64,000 nt of DNA, from positions 6,206,501 to 6,270,500 of the forward strand of contig JAJKFL010000011.1 in the NCBI GenBank assembly GCA_021186555.1, in the 5' to 3' direction. The position numbers and the translations under genes are program-made. The stretch is from Reticulitermes speratus. Lineage: Eukaryota > Arthropoda > Insecta > Blattodea > Rhinotermitidae. Shown piece after piece: positions 43,901 to 54,019 of this stretch (position 1 is its first letter; every line of letters begins with the position of its first letter). The notes under the pieces were generated by a model. It worked only from the letters and a program-made list of their open reading frames with translations, was not told the origin of the DNA and made no database searches.

Positions 43901-43904
43901 AATA

Positions 43905-44175
43905 AAATACGAAAACATGTTTAACACTCAAAAACATGTATAAAACACAATACAAAACATATTTAACACTCAATAAGAAACACGTTTAACACAATAAAAA
44001 CATAGCTAACACTCAATAAAAACACACGTAACCTACAATAAAACATGTTTAACACTCAATAAAAACACGTTTAACACAATAGAAAATATGCTTAACACAC
44101 AGTACAAACTGTGTTTATCATACAGTACAAACACATGTTTAACTTACAAAAAATTATTTAACATACAATATGTCC
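43905..44175. repeat. Degenerate minisatellite, ~20-30 bp units
   Basis: Variants of ACATGTTTAACACTCAATAA recur about ten times with uneven spacing and many substitutions, so an old array. Confidence 0.8.
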
Positions 44176-44179
44176 ATAG

Positions 44180-45955
44180 TAATTGGAGATAATTTACATA
44201 ATAGGCTCCACATTGTTTGAAATATTACAGAAAGAAAAAGTTCGTTTTTCGTTTTCGAAACAATTTATGCCTTTATTAAATTTACAGGTACGACAACATA
44301 TTTCGGCAGATTGTTTGCAATAGAATATGAATAACAACTGACACTTAAAGAACTGTATTCTCAGTATGAATATATGACCTGAAGACGAGGTGACATAACT
44401 CTAAATTTAATACAGGAGTAAAGTGTTGTAAAGCAGGAAAAATTCAACGTCATCTTTTAAGGAATTTAGTAGACTATAGAGCAGGAAACTTTGTGACAAA
44501 CCGTAAAACATCTGAAAGGTGATATTTTGTGTTTGGTGTAGGGCCTCCTAAAAATACCTCATAGGGGTCAAAATATACCCAGATTTCGAGCATTTTTAAT
44601 AAAACCCAGGATGAAACATGGCTATGATTAGATGGTTAAAATATTATTAAATATTCTTTTCTTTGCCGGCTTTACGTTATTCTAGGGAGTGTAAATTTAA
44701 TGATAATTCTCATTCACACGCCTTGATTACTTCAACTGAAGAGACAGTCCTCCTCAAAATGTAATGTCTCTGTCCAACCACTGATAATTCTGTCCTTCAT
44801 TTAGTTTATTGCCTGCCACACCTTACGGCTTAGCTTCATCATCCAGTAGATATGTTAGCTACTTCCCTTACACAACTAATTACACTATCGTCGACCAAAC
44901 CCCTTGAATTACAGCCGGTCTGGTGACCCGACATGCATCACAGACCATGCACACAATAGGAAGAGAAAAGCAACAGTTCGCCGTGTAAGAAAACCATCTG
45001 CAAGTTAATAAATTGCATTCTTAATTAATATTAAGACCCTATATAATGGTCATTCGTCTGTTCTTTTTGATTAGGCGCTGAATAAGTGTGTGCAGAGTCA
45101 TGATTACGACGCCAGAGATGGTCTTCTGGGTCCTTACACAGTAAAGGATAATGTTTGTCCTGATGTTTCTCGTTTTAGATCTAAATTATATTCAGGAAAG
45201 CGATCAATCCACTTCCGCAGCCACCTACATGTAATTCAGTGACGATGAAGAGAAAGCATTACGTTTCTCTGAATCGTCGGAGAAAACAATGAAACACCGT
45301 GTAAAAACCCATAAGACTATCATCTTAGAAATACCCACAGAGAAAGCTCCAAAAATTACAACATATTGCTTCATTTCTACCATGAATTAGAATTTTCGTA
45401 CAATACTGAATTACAGAGAAAATAATTTAAAAATGAGAGGAGGGGACTTGATCCAAGTGACTTAGTGTAGGGCTGAATAGCTGTATATTTATGGACAGCT
45501 TAGCCAGTATTATTTTCTCAAGGAGGATTATGTTCCTTGGATTTAATGTGTGCCTGTTTTTAAGATATGTGCTTAGAAATATGAATCATGATTGCCATTA
45601 CAACTTAAAGTATGTTTTGAAATTAGAATTTTTGAAGTGAAGCCTTCAGAGTTCTCACAGTTACTGATGCTGTAACAGTGACGGCGCTGAGTGACATTGC
45701 AGTTGAAAGAGGCACAGAAAGGGTAAAGATGCAGAGCACATGAGATACGTGTCACTTGTTTTCGCAGTGAACTGATATAAACCTTAACTACGTAGTGTTT
45801 CGCAACTAAAGTGTTACAAAATAACTGAAGTACACAGGGTTGTATTACAACGTTATATTGGTCTACTGTAATTAATTCTGTATTTACGATAGGCATCACC
45901 TTGTGTCTATGATACTATATTGATTGTCCAATTACTATCAACACCACTCTGTATT
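44180..45955. other. Largely unassigned AT-rich DNA
   Basis: 1.8 kb. Weak inverted similarity between 44265-44310 and 44385-44430, with CATATTTCGGC and CTGAAGACGAGG, may be a decayed snapback element. The 108-codon minus frame at 45573-45899 has no domain I recognise. Confidence 0.35.
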
Positions 45956-45969
45956 GATTTTTATTAATA

Positions 45970-46018
45970 TGAATTACATGGCTACATTTTTGGACCGAAT
46001 GTTGGTCGTCTTCAGGCC
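45970..46018 (-). ncRNA. Decayed hammerhead-like motif
   Basis: The minus strand keeps CUGAAGA and a GACC/GGUC hairpin followed by an altered GAAA region and AUGUAGCC. Probably a relic of a group 1 snapback element. Confidence 0.4.
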
Positions 46019-46102
46019 AGTACGTGATATAAATATAAAATTACCATTGCAAATTTATTTTAATAATTTTACTTTATTATAACAATATTTTATTATAACA
46101 AT

Positions 46103-46393
46103 ACACAGAGTCAAGGAGGAGAGGAATATCGTACATACAATAAAAAGAAGAAAGGCTAACTGGATTGGTCACATCTTTCGTAGGAACTGCCTTCTGAAAC
46201 ATGTGATTGAAGGAAAGTTAGAAGGATAGAAATGACGGGACGACGAGGGAGAAGACGTAAACAGCTACTGGATGACCTTAAGGAAAAGAAAAGATACTGG
46301 AAATTGAAAGAGGAAGCACTGGATCGCACCCTATGGAGAACTCGCTTTGGAAGAGGCTACGGACCTGTCGTAAGACAGACTGCAGAATGAATG
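46103..46393 (+). pseudogene. LINE 3' end, 5'-truncated, with target duplication
   Basis: Same family as 57795-58276. Encodes RVKEERNIVHTIKRRKANWI, GHIFRRNCLLKHVIEGKLEG and a frame-shifted continuation to WRTRFGRGYGPVVRQT. Flanked by ATAACAAT (46095-46102 and 46394-46401). The duplication at a 5'-truncated LINE indicates target-primed insertion. Confidence 0.9.
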
Positions 46394-46404
46394 ATAACAA
46401 TCGA

Positions 46405-46700
46405 GATGTCAATCTAACCATAACATGAATTTGCAATTGTAATTTTCCATTCATGTCACTTGCTGGTCTGAAGATAAGCAACCTTTGGTTATCGTTATTA
46501 CACATTAATGCTTCTTCAATCTGCCGCCTTGTTTGATTCCACTACTTTCATAGAGAATCGCTTTAACTGAACTCCATCAGTCTCAATCCATCACAGAGCT
46601 CTCAAATGAACAAACAAGCAGGGTTAAGATTAGGTAAATCTCTTTCTGGTGACGTTATGGTCTTTATTTCTTTTTCTTTTCTTTATCGTGTCCGGACCAT
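46405..46700. other. Unassigned DNA
   Basis: Nothing recognised between two LINE fragments. Confidence 0.4.
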
Positions 46701-46703
46701 AAA

Positions 46704-47165
46704 TTAAAGATTTTTTGCCCAGTATTGGGCTAAGTCAAATCCTTTTTTATTTGCAAGCCATAAATCCTCGAGGATGCATTTCTGGGGGCAGTCCCTGCAT
46801 GACAGGGGATGTCCCATATCTTGTACCTCTCCACAGCCACAATACAGGTCGTCGGAGTTTGTTTTGCCCCATTTCACCATATTTGTTTTTACTGGTGCCA
46901 CCCCTGTTCTAATGCGGTTAAGAGATTTCCAAGTATTGAAATCAAGGAGGTGGCTATCAGGGCAAATCTGGGTAAGGGGGAAGTCTTCAGTTGGTTCAAC
47001 TTTCACTGTTCCGAGGAAGCTATTCCGCGATTTTAATCTTCTCTGTGGTGTTCTGGCTCCGTAGAGTGCGTGTCGCTCATCGACAGTTTGCTTGATCTTC
47101 TCTATGTGTTCCGCTGCCTTCCGACGAGATGTAGGAGCTGCGAAGCCTGCCGCTCTATAGAAACG
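46704..47165 (-). pseudogene. LINE polyprotein C-terminal fragment (open ~150 codons)
   Basis: The minus strand is open from about 47163 to a stop near 46704. It reads AGFAAPTSRRKAAEHIEKIK, TVDERHALYGARTPQRRLKS, TWKSLNRIRTGVAPVKTNMV, KWGKTNSDDLYCGCGEVQDM and GHPLSCRDCPQKC. The NRIRTG block followed by W-G, C-x-C-G, H and C-x2-C is the usual C-terminal zinc-knuckle region of insect I/Jockey-type LINEs. No endonuclease or RT domain remains. One of the better-preserved frames in the window. Confidence 0.85.
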
Positions 47166-47169
47166 TTAT

Positions 47170-49234
47170 GGTAAAGTGCAGTTGCAAATGAAATAAAATG
47201 AAGGATAGTACCTTAAAATAGTCCGTAACTGTCTGTCTTCCTACCCACGCATTTTATCTTCTCTTACTACACTACTATCTTCACGGATGAGTGAATGACA
47301 GTTGTGGTTTTCTATTCGGGAAGACCCGGCTTCGACACTCGGCTTTTCCAGAATGTTTTCTATGGTTACCTCAGGTTCTGCAGATAAAAAGATGCGTCTG
47401 TCTCTTCAACCTTTGCCACAAATCGTGAATTACAGCTAAGCAACTCCTCGTTTGATTCCTTCTTGAGTACCTAATTACAGCCCAGCTGGTCAAATGTTCT
47501 CCAAATTTTATGACACTTGAACCATCAGTTATATCGTTTACTACATTTCGCCAGTAAACTTTATCTTAGCCATATGGATCTAGCAACACCTTCACATAAT
47601 TTTTAAAACCCCATTTTAATATTATTCTCTCATATATGCCTATCTCTCCCAAGTGCTCTCTTTCCTTCGAGCTTTCCGACATATAATTTATTTTTTTTAG
47701 TTACCATCATCCCGTTGTGTTTATCAAATCCTTATGGATTACGTTCTGAACAACACAGCATTTGCATATTATATACTATATTATATTATATACACATTAA
47801 ATTTTGCTACATGTTCCGGCCGACTTATACGGACATCATCATGTAGTATTACAAGCGCATAAAAGGGAAGTGTGTTTTTAGGAAGTGGTCTGTGTAAATA
47901 TTATTTTAGTAAATTGATTATTATTCCAAAGAGTGGAATAATAATAATTGTAAAATAAGGATTAAAACCAAATAAAATCAGAATGCGCTACTGAGATCCT
48001 TTGCTGTGCTCGTTAATGCCGTCTGTTGTGCGAAACACCCTGTGTTGTTGACAGAGGAAGATCTACTTTGAAACCTGCAGATGCATAGTGGATATGATTT
48101 ACGTGACTAGTGTTCATGAATTTAACCTTATGTGTGGTGCAGCAATTATTGTGAATCTTTTTTTATGTACGACGTCGCCATCTCCTTTTCAAAATTATCA
48201 AAATGTTTTTTTGCGTATAAATTATCTTATGCCATTCTGGATCCCCTATATTGCCAATGGACAGTTATTGAATTTTTAAAACATATTGCTGCGAATTTGG
48301 CACCAGTTTTCGTAAATATATTCTGTAGGGTAAAATTTGTGTACAGAGTATTAGCCTATACTAGTATCTTATACACTACACATTTTGTATACTTCTTACC
48401 GCATGCCCCTTTGATTTCAACCAAACAATATTTTGTGAGCATAAATCATAAATCTCCTCATCATCCAGTTCCTTGTTACTTCCTCCCTTTATCTATCTCA
48501 TATATTGGCCTTACGGCAGCCTAAGAAACCCGGACTCTTGTGTGAGAAATGCCCATACATATGTGTTATTTACTTGCAGCGTCGCATCTGTTTACTGCCA
48601 CTACTCTGTGGCCCTACAACATTATAACTCTTGGCACTCTAAGTATTCTCCTACGTTCTGGCTTAGTTAAAAAGTAATCTATAGCTGCTTTTGTTTGTTC
48701 CATTCTGTTGGAATGCCTCACACAAATTCATTTTTGACTTAATATCCGTTATCATATCGGAAGTGTTATGTAGGCTAATTCTCTCGGATTTTGGTTAGTT
48801 CTGATTGCCTAATCTCTCACTCAGTTACTGGGTCAAACTCCTTCCCTAAAAACTCCTCTCCAAATATAATTGTCATCCTCAGGCACTGGCCAACTTTCGC
48901 ATCCGTACATCGCAAGTGGCTTCAGTTTTGCCATATACGTATATATATATATCAATTATGCTACTTTACACTTACAGCCTGACTTAAAAATAGGTTTAAG
49001 CTTCGTCCGTCTTAGGTCGAATTATTTTTCCAAGTACTTTAATCTAAAATTCCACGATGAAGAGGAGATACCCACCTTACGTGAATTAACAAAGAGCTGT
49101 AAGTAGTGCTAAATAATCTCTGCAGCTGAAACAGAGTCATTCATAGCGTGTCATGTAATTTATAAATAATCCGTAAAGGAATGAAGAAGGAGATAAAATT
49201 TCGTACTAAATAAAGTCAGCAGTTGATACAATAT
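47170..49234. other. Mostly unassigned DNA
   Basis: 2 kb with short frames (the longest 130 codons at 48132-48524, no domain recognised). A decayed hammerhead-like motif lies at 47811-47857 on the minus strand (GAUGAUGUCC, GGCCGGAACAUGUAGC). Confidence 0.4.
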
Positions 49235-49389
49235 CATTGACTTCTTAAAACCTAATGGTTACTTTACGTACCACCAGGTTTAAAATTAAAAAATACTGTA
49301 TGGTGCTGACATTGGGTTTTAGGTTTTTTTGCATGGATCGCAGAATAAACAGCGACTTTTAACTTTTACAACATTAACTGATTGGTTGT

Positions 49390-49683
49390 TTTCAACATTC
49401 AACAATTAAACCAACAAATACACTTCATTTCTTAAGCATGTCCAATAACCCTACACATGTTTCGGCTGCAACAGTGTCATCATCAGGTGTTCAAGGTCAC
49501 GTTCACTTCAACCTTCACTAATCCATTTGGTATCACCACATATACACCACAATGTATGTCACGTTTCTGTTAACAGTTGATAACACTCGCTGTTTTAGTT
49601 TATACAACTTTATCTTATAAATGTCTGGCGTAGGTTGTTTTCATCTCTGGGTTAAAAGCGTAAAAGGTGATAATACAATGTCA
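49390..49683 (+). mobile_element. Group 1 snapback element, one arm recognisable
   Basis: The left arm has ACCAACAAATACACTTC and a minus-strand hammerhead (49446-49492). A degraded tail (AAAGGTGATAATACAATGTC) ends near 49683. The mirrored right arm is not visible. Confidence 0.6.
49446..49492 (-). ncRNA. Hammerhead ribozyme motif, weak stem II
   Basis: Minus strand: CUGAUGA, extra U, GACACUGUUGCAGCC (only 3-4 pairs), GAAA, stem III ACA/UGU, triplet GUA, then GGGUUA pairing with AACAC at four of five positions. Confidence 0.55.
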
Positions 49684-49692
49684 TTAAAAGTT

Positions 49693-49959
49693 TTTTATTC
49701 TGTAATCACCGTGCATCTTTTCACAGTTTTTCATCTTTTTCACTGCAGTGAAAAAGTGAAAAAACCCTTGCCTAAAAGTGAACCAATGAAAAAGACGTTT
49801 TAATTTATGCAGTTTTGACGACAATAAACTCCTAAAAATGGCTCTATAAGAGGCGAAACATATGTCGGGTTTTATAAAGTTTTTAAATATGTTTTAAAAA
49901 TCTATATAGTTTTTTAAATAGAGTTGCATCCAGTTGGTGTGTATGTAAATAGTGACTCG
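49693..49959 (-). mobile_element. Group 1 snapback element, minus orientation
   Basis: Bounded by TTAAAAGTT (49684-49692 and 49960-49968). The tail in reverse (AATCACCGTGCAT) is at the left end and a degraded plus-strand hammerhead-like motif is at 49833-49877 (GGCUCUAUAAGAGGC, GAAACAUAUGUC). As in the 25.0 kb copy, the single motif is on the strand opposite to the tail. Confidence 0.65.
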
Positions 49960-50084
49960 TTAAAAGTTGTTAAAAGCTATTAAAAACTGGTTGTGTATAA
50001 TCGAGGTGGAGAGTGTTTACTGTGCGGTACGCACTGAGTCCTTACATAAAAGAAACACGTTTCACGTTTTAAGGGTTAAGTAAC

Positions 50085-50596
50085 TTGCGAAACAGTCGTT
50101 GAGCCTGCGGTATCGAATGAAGTAACGCATTCACTTATATGGTCCTTCAAAGTGTCTGGGGAATTAATTGCCAGGTCAGAAGTGTAGTTGAATATCGCTG
50201 AAAAATAAATTTCGTACAGGATGCAGAACGTTGTATACCTGTGTTTGATCCTATCTCGTGTGCAAACAGTACTGGTGTGACTGACATTGTCACTGAAGGA
50301 GTGGGCGCTGAACATCAACGGCCGAACAAAGTAATTGAACTTCTCAGCCAAAGTTCCGTACGCCCTCTCTCGCTGTGTAAGTCAGACACCATTGTAACAC
50401 AGCAAGTGGAGGCAGTTGAATATCGCGTGTTGCATCTGTAGCTTCCCCATGTGCAAGCAACGTCTTTCTTTACATGTAACTTGTTCTTGCCTAAAATGGC
50501 CATGAGGTTGCACCGTGTGAGACGAATGATTCGTCAGATTTGACATTTCGTAGAGGCGAGATTGGCTTGCCTTTAATCTGTCGTCTTACTGTTAAT
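50085..50596. other. Unassigned DNA
   Basis: Overlapping frames on both strands with no recognised domain. Confidence 0.4.
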
Positions 50597-50605
50597 GAAC
50601 AAGTA

Positions 50606-50640
50606 AACAACAAGAAAATGCACGGTAAATACAACGTTAA
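50606..50640 (+). mobile_element. Tail-only insertion of the group 1 element (35 bp)
   Basis: AAATGCACGGTAAATACAAC with its neighbours is just the group 1 tail, flanked by GAACAAGTA (50597-50605 and 50641-50649). An extreme 5' truncation at a target duplication is the signature of target-primed reverse transcription starting from this tail. Confidence 0.82.
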
Positions 50641-50777
50641 GAACAAGTATAAATTTACATATAGTGTAATTTGGTAACAGTATCCTGAGTTTACACATTA
50701 TATCCACAGTGCATTTGGATAATAATTCACAATTTTAAAAAACCAACAAATGCACTATATTATCAAGTATTGTTCAA

Positions 50778-50818
50778 TATCCCCTACATATGTTTCGGTT
50801 CCAGTTGAACCATCTTCA
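50778..50818 (-). ncRNA. Hammerhead-like motif, first box altered
   Basis: Minus strand: UGAAGAU, perfect stem II GGUUC/GAACC, GAAA, stem III ACA/UGU, triplet GUA, GGGG. The upstream part of the first box is changed next to the nested transposon. Confidence 0.55.
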
Positions 50819-50828
50819 TAAATATATA

Positions 50829-51217
50829 CAGGTTTATTCAAAATGATTGTCGGGGTTTTAACAACTTGTCATACACAATACACTTCAGATAGCAGTATAT
50901 GTATATATTTATTTAATAGAACAACACTCCAAGTTTTTGTGACATACCTTACAGGTGTTCTATATGTGCACCCTTTGTGATTCTACAAACATCAACACGA
51001 TAATTGAGTTCGTTCCAAACTTTTTCTAGCATGTCAGCGGTGATGGTTTCAATGGCGGTTCTGATTCGTACCTTCAGTTCCGGGATACTTGCGGGAAGAG
51101 GAGGAACATAAACCTGATCCTTGACGTAACTACATACAAAGAAATGACATGGGGTTGCATCTGGAGAACGAGGTGGCCAAGTTGTTAAAACCCCGACAAT
51201 CGTTTTGAATAACTCTG
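50829..51217 (-). mobile_element. Tc1/mariner-type deletion derivative, second copy
   Basis: A reverse-complement copy of 28382-28770, same length (389 bp) and same internal join. The left flank is TA (50827-50828); the right flank is altered. Contains the minus-strand transposase remnant 50949-51179, open like its sibling, with CHFFVCSYVKDQ in place of CHFFVWGYVKDQ. Confidence 0.92.
50949..51179 (-). pseudogene. Tc1/mariner transposase C-terminal remnant
   Basis: Ends DVCRITKGAHIEHL and stop; begins WPPRSPDATPCHFF. Matches 28420-28650 codon for codon with a few substitutions. No start codon, DNA-binding domain or first two catalytic residues. Confidence 0.88.
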
Positions 51218-51615
51218 ATTATATGTATATATCTGATCATAACCGGCATATATATATTTATATATATATATATATAATTTAACAAACGATAATGAATACG
51301 AAATTAATACTCCCATGTTTTCACAGGGCTTGTTCAACTCCAATTTGTATAATTAAAAAAAAACAGTGCTAGCAATTTTTAATGACAATCTACCTGCTGA
51401 AGAGTCTATTTTTATATTTCTTACATTTCATATGTTTATACTTTAAACTCTAAAAGTGGGAACAATTCATGTCACAGTTCAAAGAGTATACAACGAATTT
51501 TTATACACTGTAGCCTGTTAATATGATAGTAATTTGACTTTATATTGTGGTGTTATATATATATATATTTATATCATCAGATTAACTAATGAATGTAATA
51601 TGAATGTAACATTGA

Positions 51616-51660
51616 ACCCCTGAAGATGGTTCAACTGAAACCGAAACATATGTAAGGGAT
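51616..51660 (+). ncRNA. Hammerhead ribozyme motif
   Basis: Plus strand: CCC, CUGAAGA, extra U, stem II GGUU/AACC, GAAA, stem III ACA/UGU, GUA, then AGGGA (one extra A before the GGG that would pair with CCC). Confidence 0.6.
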
Positions 51661-51784
51661 ATTGAACAATACTTGATAATATAGCGCATTTGTTGGTTTT
51701 CTAAAATTGTGAATTATTATCCCGAAGTTTCGCCCCTGCGTGCTGTTGAAACTTTTTCCAACAGAAATACACAAACATACATTT

Positions 51785-52036
51785 TTTTACATAGCACGAC
51801 AGCCCCTAGTGGGCCAGGGCCTCCTCATTGTCGAGGCTTCACGATCACACTCCGACACACTGCACTCGGTAGGACACCTCTGGACGAGTGATCAGCCCGT
51901 CGCAGAGACCTCTACCTGACAACACACAACACTCACAACAGACAGACATCCATGCCCCCGGCGGGATTCGAACCCACAATCCTAGCAAGCGAGCAGCCGC
52001 AGACCCACGCCTTAGACCGCGCGGCCACTGCGATCG
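51785..52036 (-). mobile_element. SINE family A
   Basis: The minus-strand copy has B box GGGTTCGAATCCCGCCGGGG and 3' end GGGGCTGTCGTGC plus an A-tail. Flanked by ACACAAACATACATTT (51769-51784) and ACACAAACACACATTT (52037-52052), 15 of 16 matching. Confidence 0.93.
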
Positions 52037-52054
52037 ACACAAACACACATTTAG

Positions 52055-53205
52055 TCAATATAATTGTACAACTTTTATTTCCAGTATTCTTGCTACATGT
52101 TTAGGCTGCAAACAAGCATTATCAGAGCTACATTTTTTAACTTTTAAAGTAAAAATTTTATTTTTTGTGTGGAGCTTTATATCAAAATGAGTTGTAGAAT
52201 ATTTGCAGTAAAAATCCAAACGAATATACTACATGTCAGATACAGGTGAAGTTAATAGGCAAAAAATTTGTTATTGTTATATACACGAGTAACAAAGAGT
52301 AGAATAACGGATGTTGTTTGCAAATTTGCAGCTTGACTCTTTTAACATGTACATGTTTATGTGTTTCATTGTATATCCATGGTTGTCCTTAATGCTGTAT
52401 TGAAAAGAGTCGCTTATATAATTTTGTTAGCCAGGTGAATTTCTTCCTTATTCTGACACGCTAGTTAGAGAAGGCATTAATGCGTCTCGGTCACTAGGTT
52501 TGTTAATGGAATGGGCTCAGAACAGTAGTTGGCTTCCTTAGAGCATAGCATTTTGTATTAAACTGCTGTAATGCATGCGTGTTAGCATTCCACCTGCTTC
52601 CGATACACACTTCAGTCGGTGTCTGCCGCCGCATACGACTTCTGGCTTCAGTCCCCTTAGCAGTGTCAAGTGGAATTCCGGTCTAGAACTTGCCACTTTT
52701 CATTCGAAAGCTTAAAGGTTAGTTCGCTGCGGTAGCGTGAATTCCAGCTGGTCTCTGGAACTTCTAAATTAAATGTGAGAACGACAATGAACATTAGGTT
52801 TCCACAGAAAGCGAAAAATATTTTAAATTTTAAAGCTACTCATCTTCTGGAGAAGCACTCTCACTGATAGTCGAAACTGAGTAGATACAATTCTTGCATT
52901 GTATTACAGAGGTCATTTCTTCAGTCCTGAGCCCGGAGGACGGCTATTCTGACTCAGTTTTCCGTCGTATTTCTGAGTTCCTTCAGGCTAATGCCGCGAT
53001 ATTGCGTCAGATTAGGGCAAGAAAGCCACCTTCCAAATGCTTCGTTTTTCGTCAGCCACTAAGCGTTATAGCATTCGGCATTGTATAAAATGAACTACTG
53101 ACAGCATCATTAAAATTCCCTAAATAAATGAATAAGGAAATTAATAAAGAAATTAAATAAATAAATAAATTATATAAATAAATCATATGAATAAATAAAT
53201 ACAGA
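52055..53205. other. Mostly unassigned DNA
   Basis: A decayed hammerhead-like motif on the minus strand at 52087-52130 (CUGAUAAUGC, CAGCCUAAACAUGUAGC). An (AAAT)n-rich stretch at about 53118-53203. No gene recognised. Confidence 0.4.
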
Positions 53206-53212
53206 AATATTG

Positions 53213-53481
53213 AAATTTTTTTTTCCAATGGCTCGACAGCCCCTTGGGGGCCTAGGCCGCCTCATTTTTCGAGGCTTCACGATCACACACTTTCAGACAC
53301 ACCACACTCGGTAGGACTCCTCTGGACGAGTGATCAGCCCGTCGCAGAGACCTCTACCTGACAACACACAACATTCACAAGAGACAGGCATCCATGCCCC
53401 CGGCGGGATTCGAAACCACAATCCCAGCAAGCGAGCGGCCGCAGACCCAAAACTTAGGCCGCACGGCCACTGCGATCGGCA
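53213..53481 (-). mobile_element. SINE family A, full length
   Basis: The minus-strand copy has an A-tail, GGGGCTGTCGAGCCATTGG end and a B box altered to GGTTTCGAATCCCGCCGGGG. Flanked by AAATATTG (53205-53212 and 53482-53489). Confidence 0.92.
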
Positions 53482-53489
53482 AAATATTG

Positions 53490-53822
53490 CCGTAGCAAAA
53501 CGAAACTGGATATTTAGTTCTGTTGTATACTGTAGGTCTCAAATTCGTCAATGCTCACTTTTGATTTTCTTATGTTACGAAAGTCGTAAACCTGATGACT
53601 TCAGACAAAGCACTGATAAGCAGTGTGCCCTAACGCGAGACATCTGGTTGTGTTTATGTAAGTAAATGACTGTCAACACTTTTATTGAAAGGTTGTTGAG
53701 TCACAGGCGCTACGGCATCAGGCTTTGTCTTCTCAGTGTTAAGCCATCTCAGGTTGTAGGCTATTACAAAACTGTTTAGAGATGGCAAGTTTAATTCAGT
53801 GAACACATTCCAATATTTTTAA
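53490..53822. other. Unassigned DNA
   Basis: Nothing recognised. Confidence 0.4.
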
Positions 53823-53825
53823 TTA

Positions 53826-54016
53826 TACCACCAGGTTTAAAGCTCGAAAATTCTGACGTTCTGCCCATACAGTGAATTTAATGTGTTTTGTATGGATCTC
53901 GGAACAAATAGAGATTATTTCTTTATGCAACACTGATTTGTGTAATGAGAACGGAGAGTGTTTACTGCGCGGTACGAATTGAATCTTGAAATATAATTCG
54001 TTCGTCCAAGGGTCAA
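53826..54016 (-). mobile_element. piggyBac-type MITE, diverged copy
   Basis: In reverse it begins GGTTGACCCTTGGACGAACG and continues through TTCGTACCGCGCAGTAAACA, aligning with 33585-33814. The TTAA flanks have decayed. Confidence 0.75.
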
Positions 54017-54019
54017 CCA

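Larger units (their letters stand above)
49236..50078 (-). mobile_element. piggyBac-type MITE, split by two snapback insertions
   Basis: The left part (TTAAAACCTAATGGTTACTT to about 49365) and right part (about 49970 to CGTTTTAAGGGTTAA at 50078) match the two halves of 33585-33814 in reverse. The 600 bp between is made of two group 1 snapback elements. The right terminus keeps TTAACCCTTAAAACG on the minus strand. Confidence 0.75.
50684..51722 (-). mobile_element. Group 1 snapback element with a nested Tc1-type element
   Basis: The left arm (GGATAATAATTCACAATTTT, AACCAACAAATGCAC, hammerhead region) is mirrored at 51610-51722. A reversed, degraded tail (TATATCCACAGTGCAT) is at the left end. 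The interior contains the Tc1/mariner-type element 50829-51217, inserted next to the left motif, plus about 390 bp of AT-rich DNA. Confidence 0.8.
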
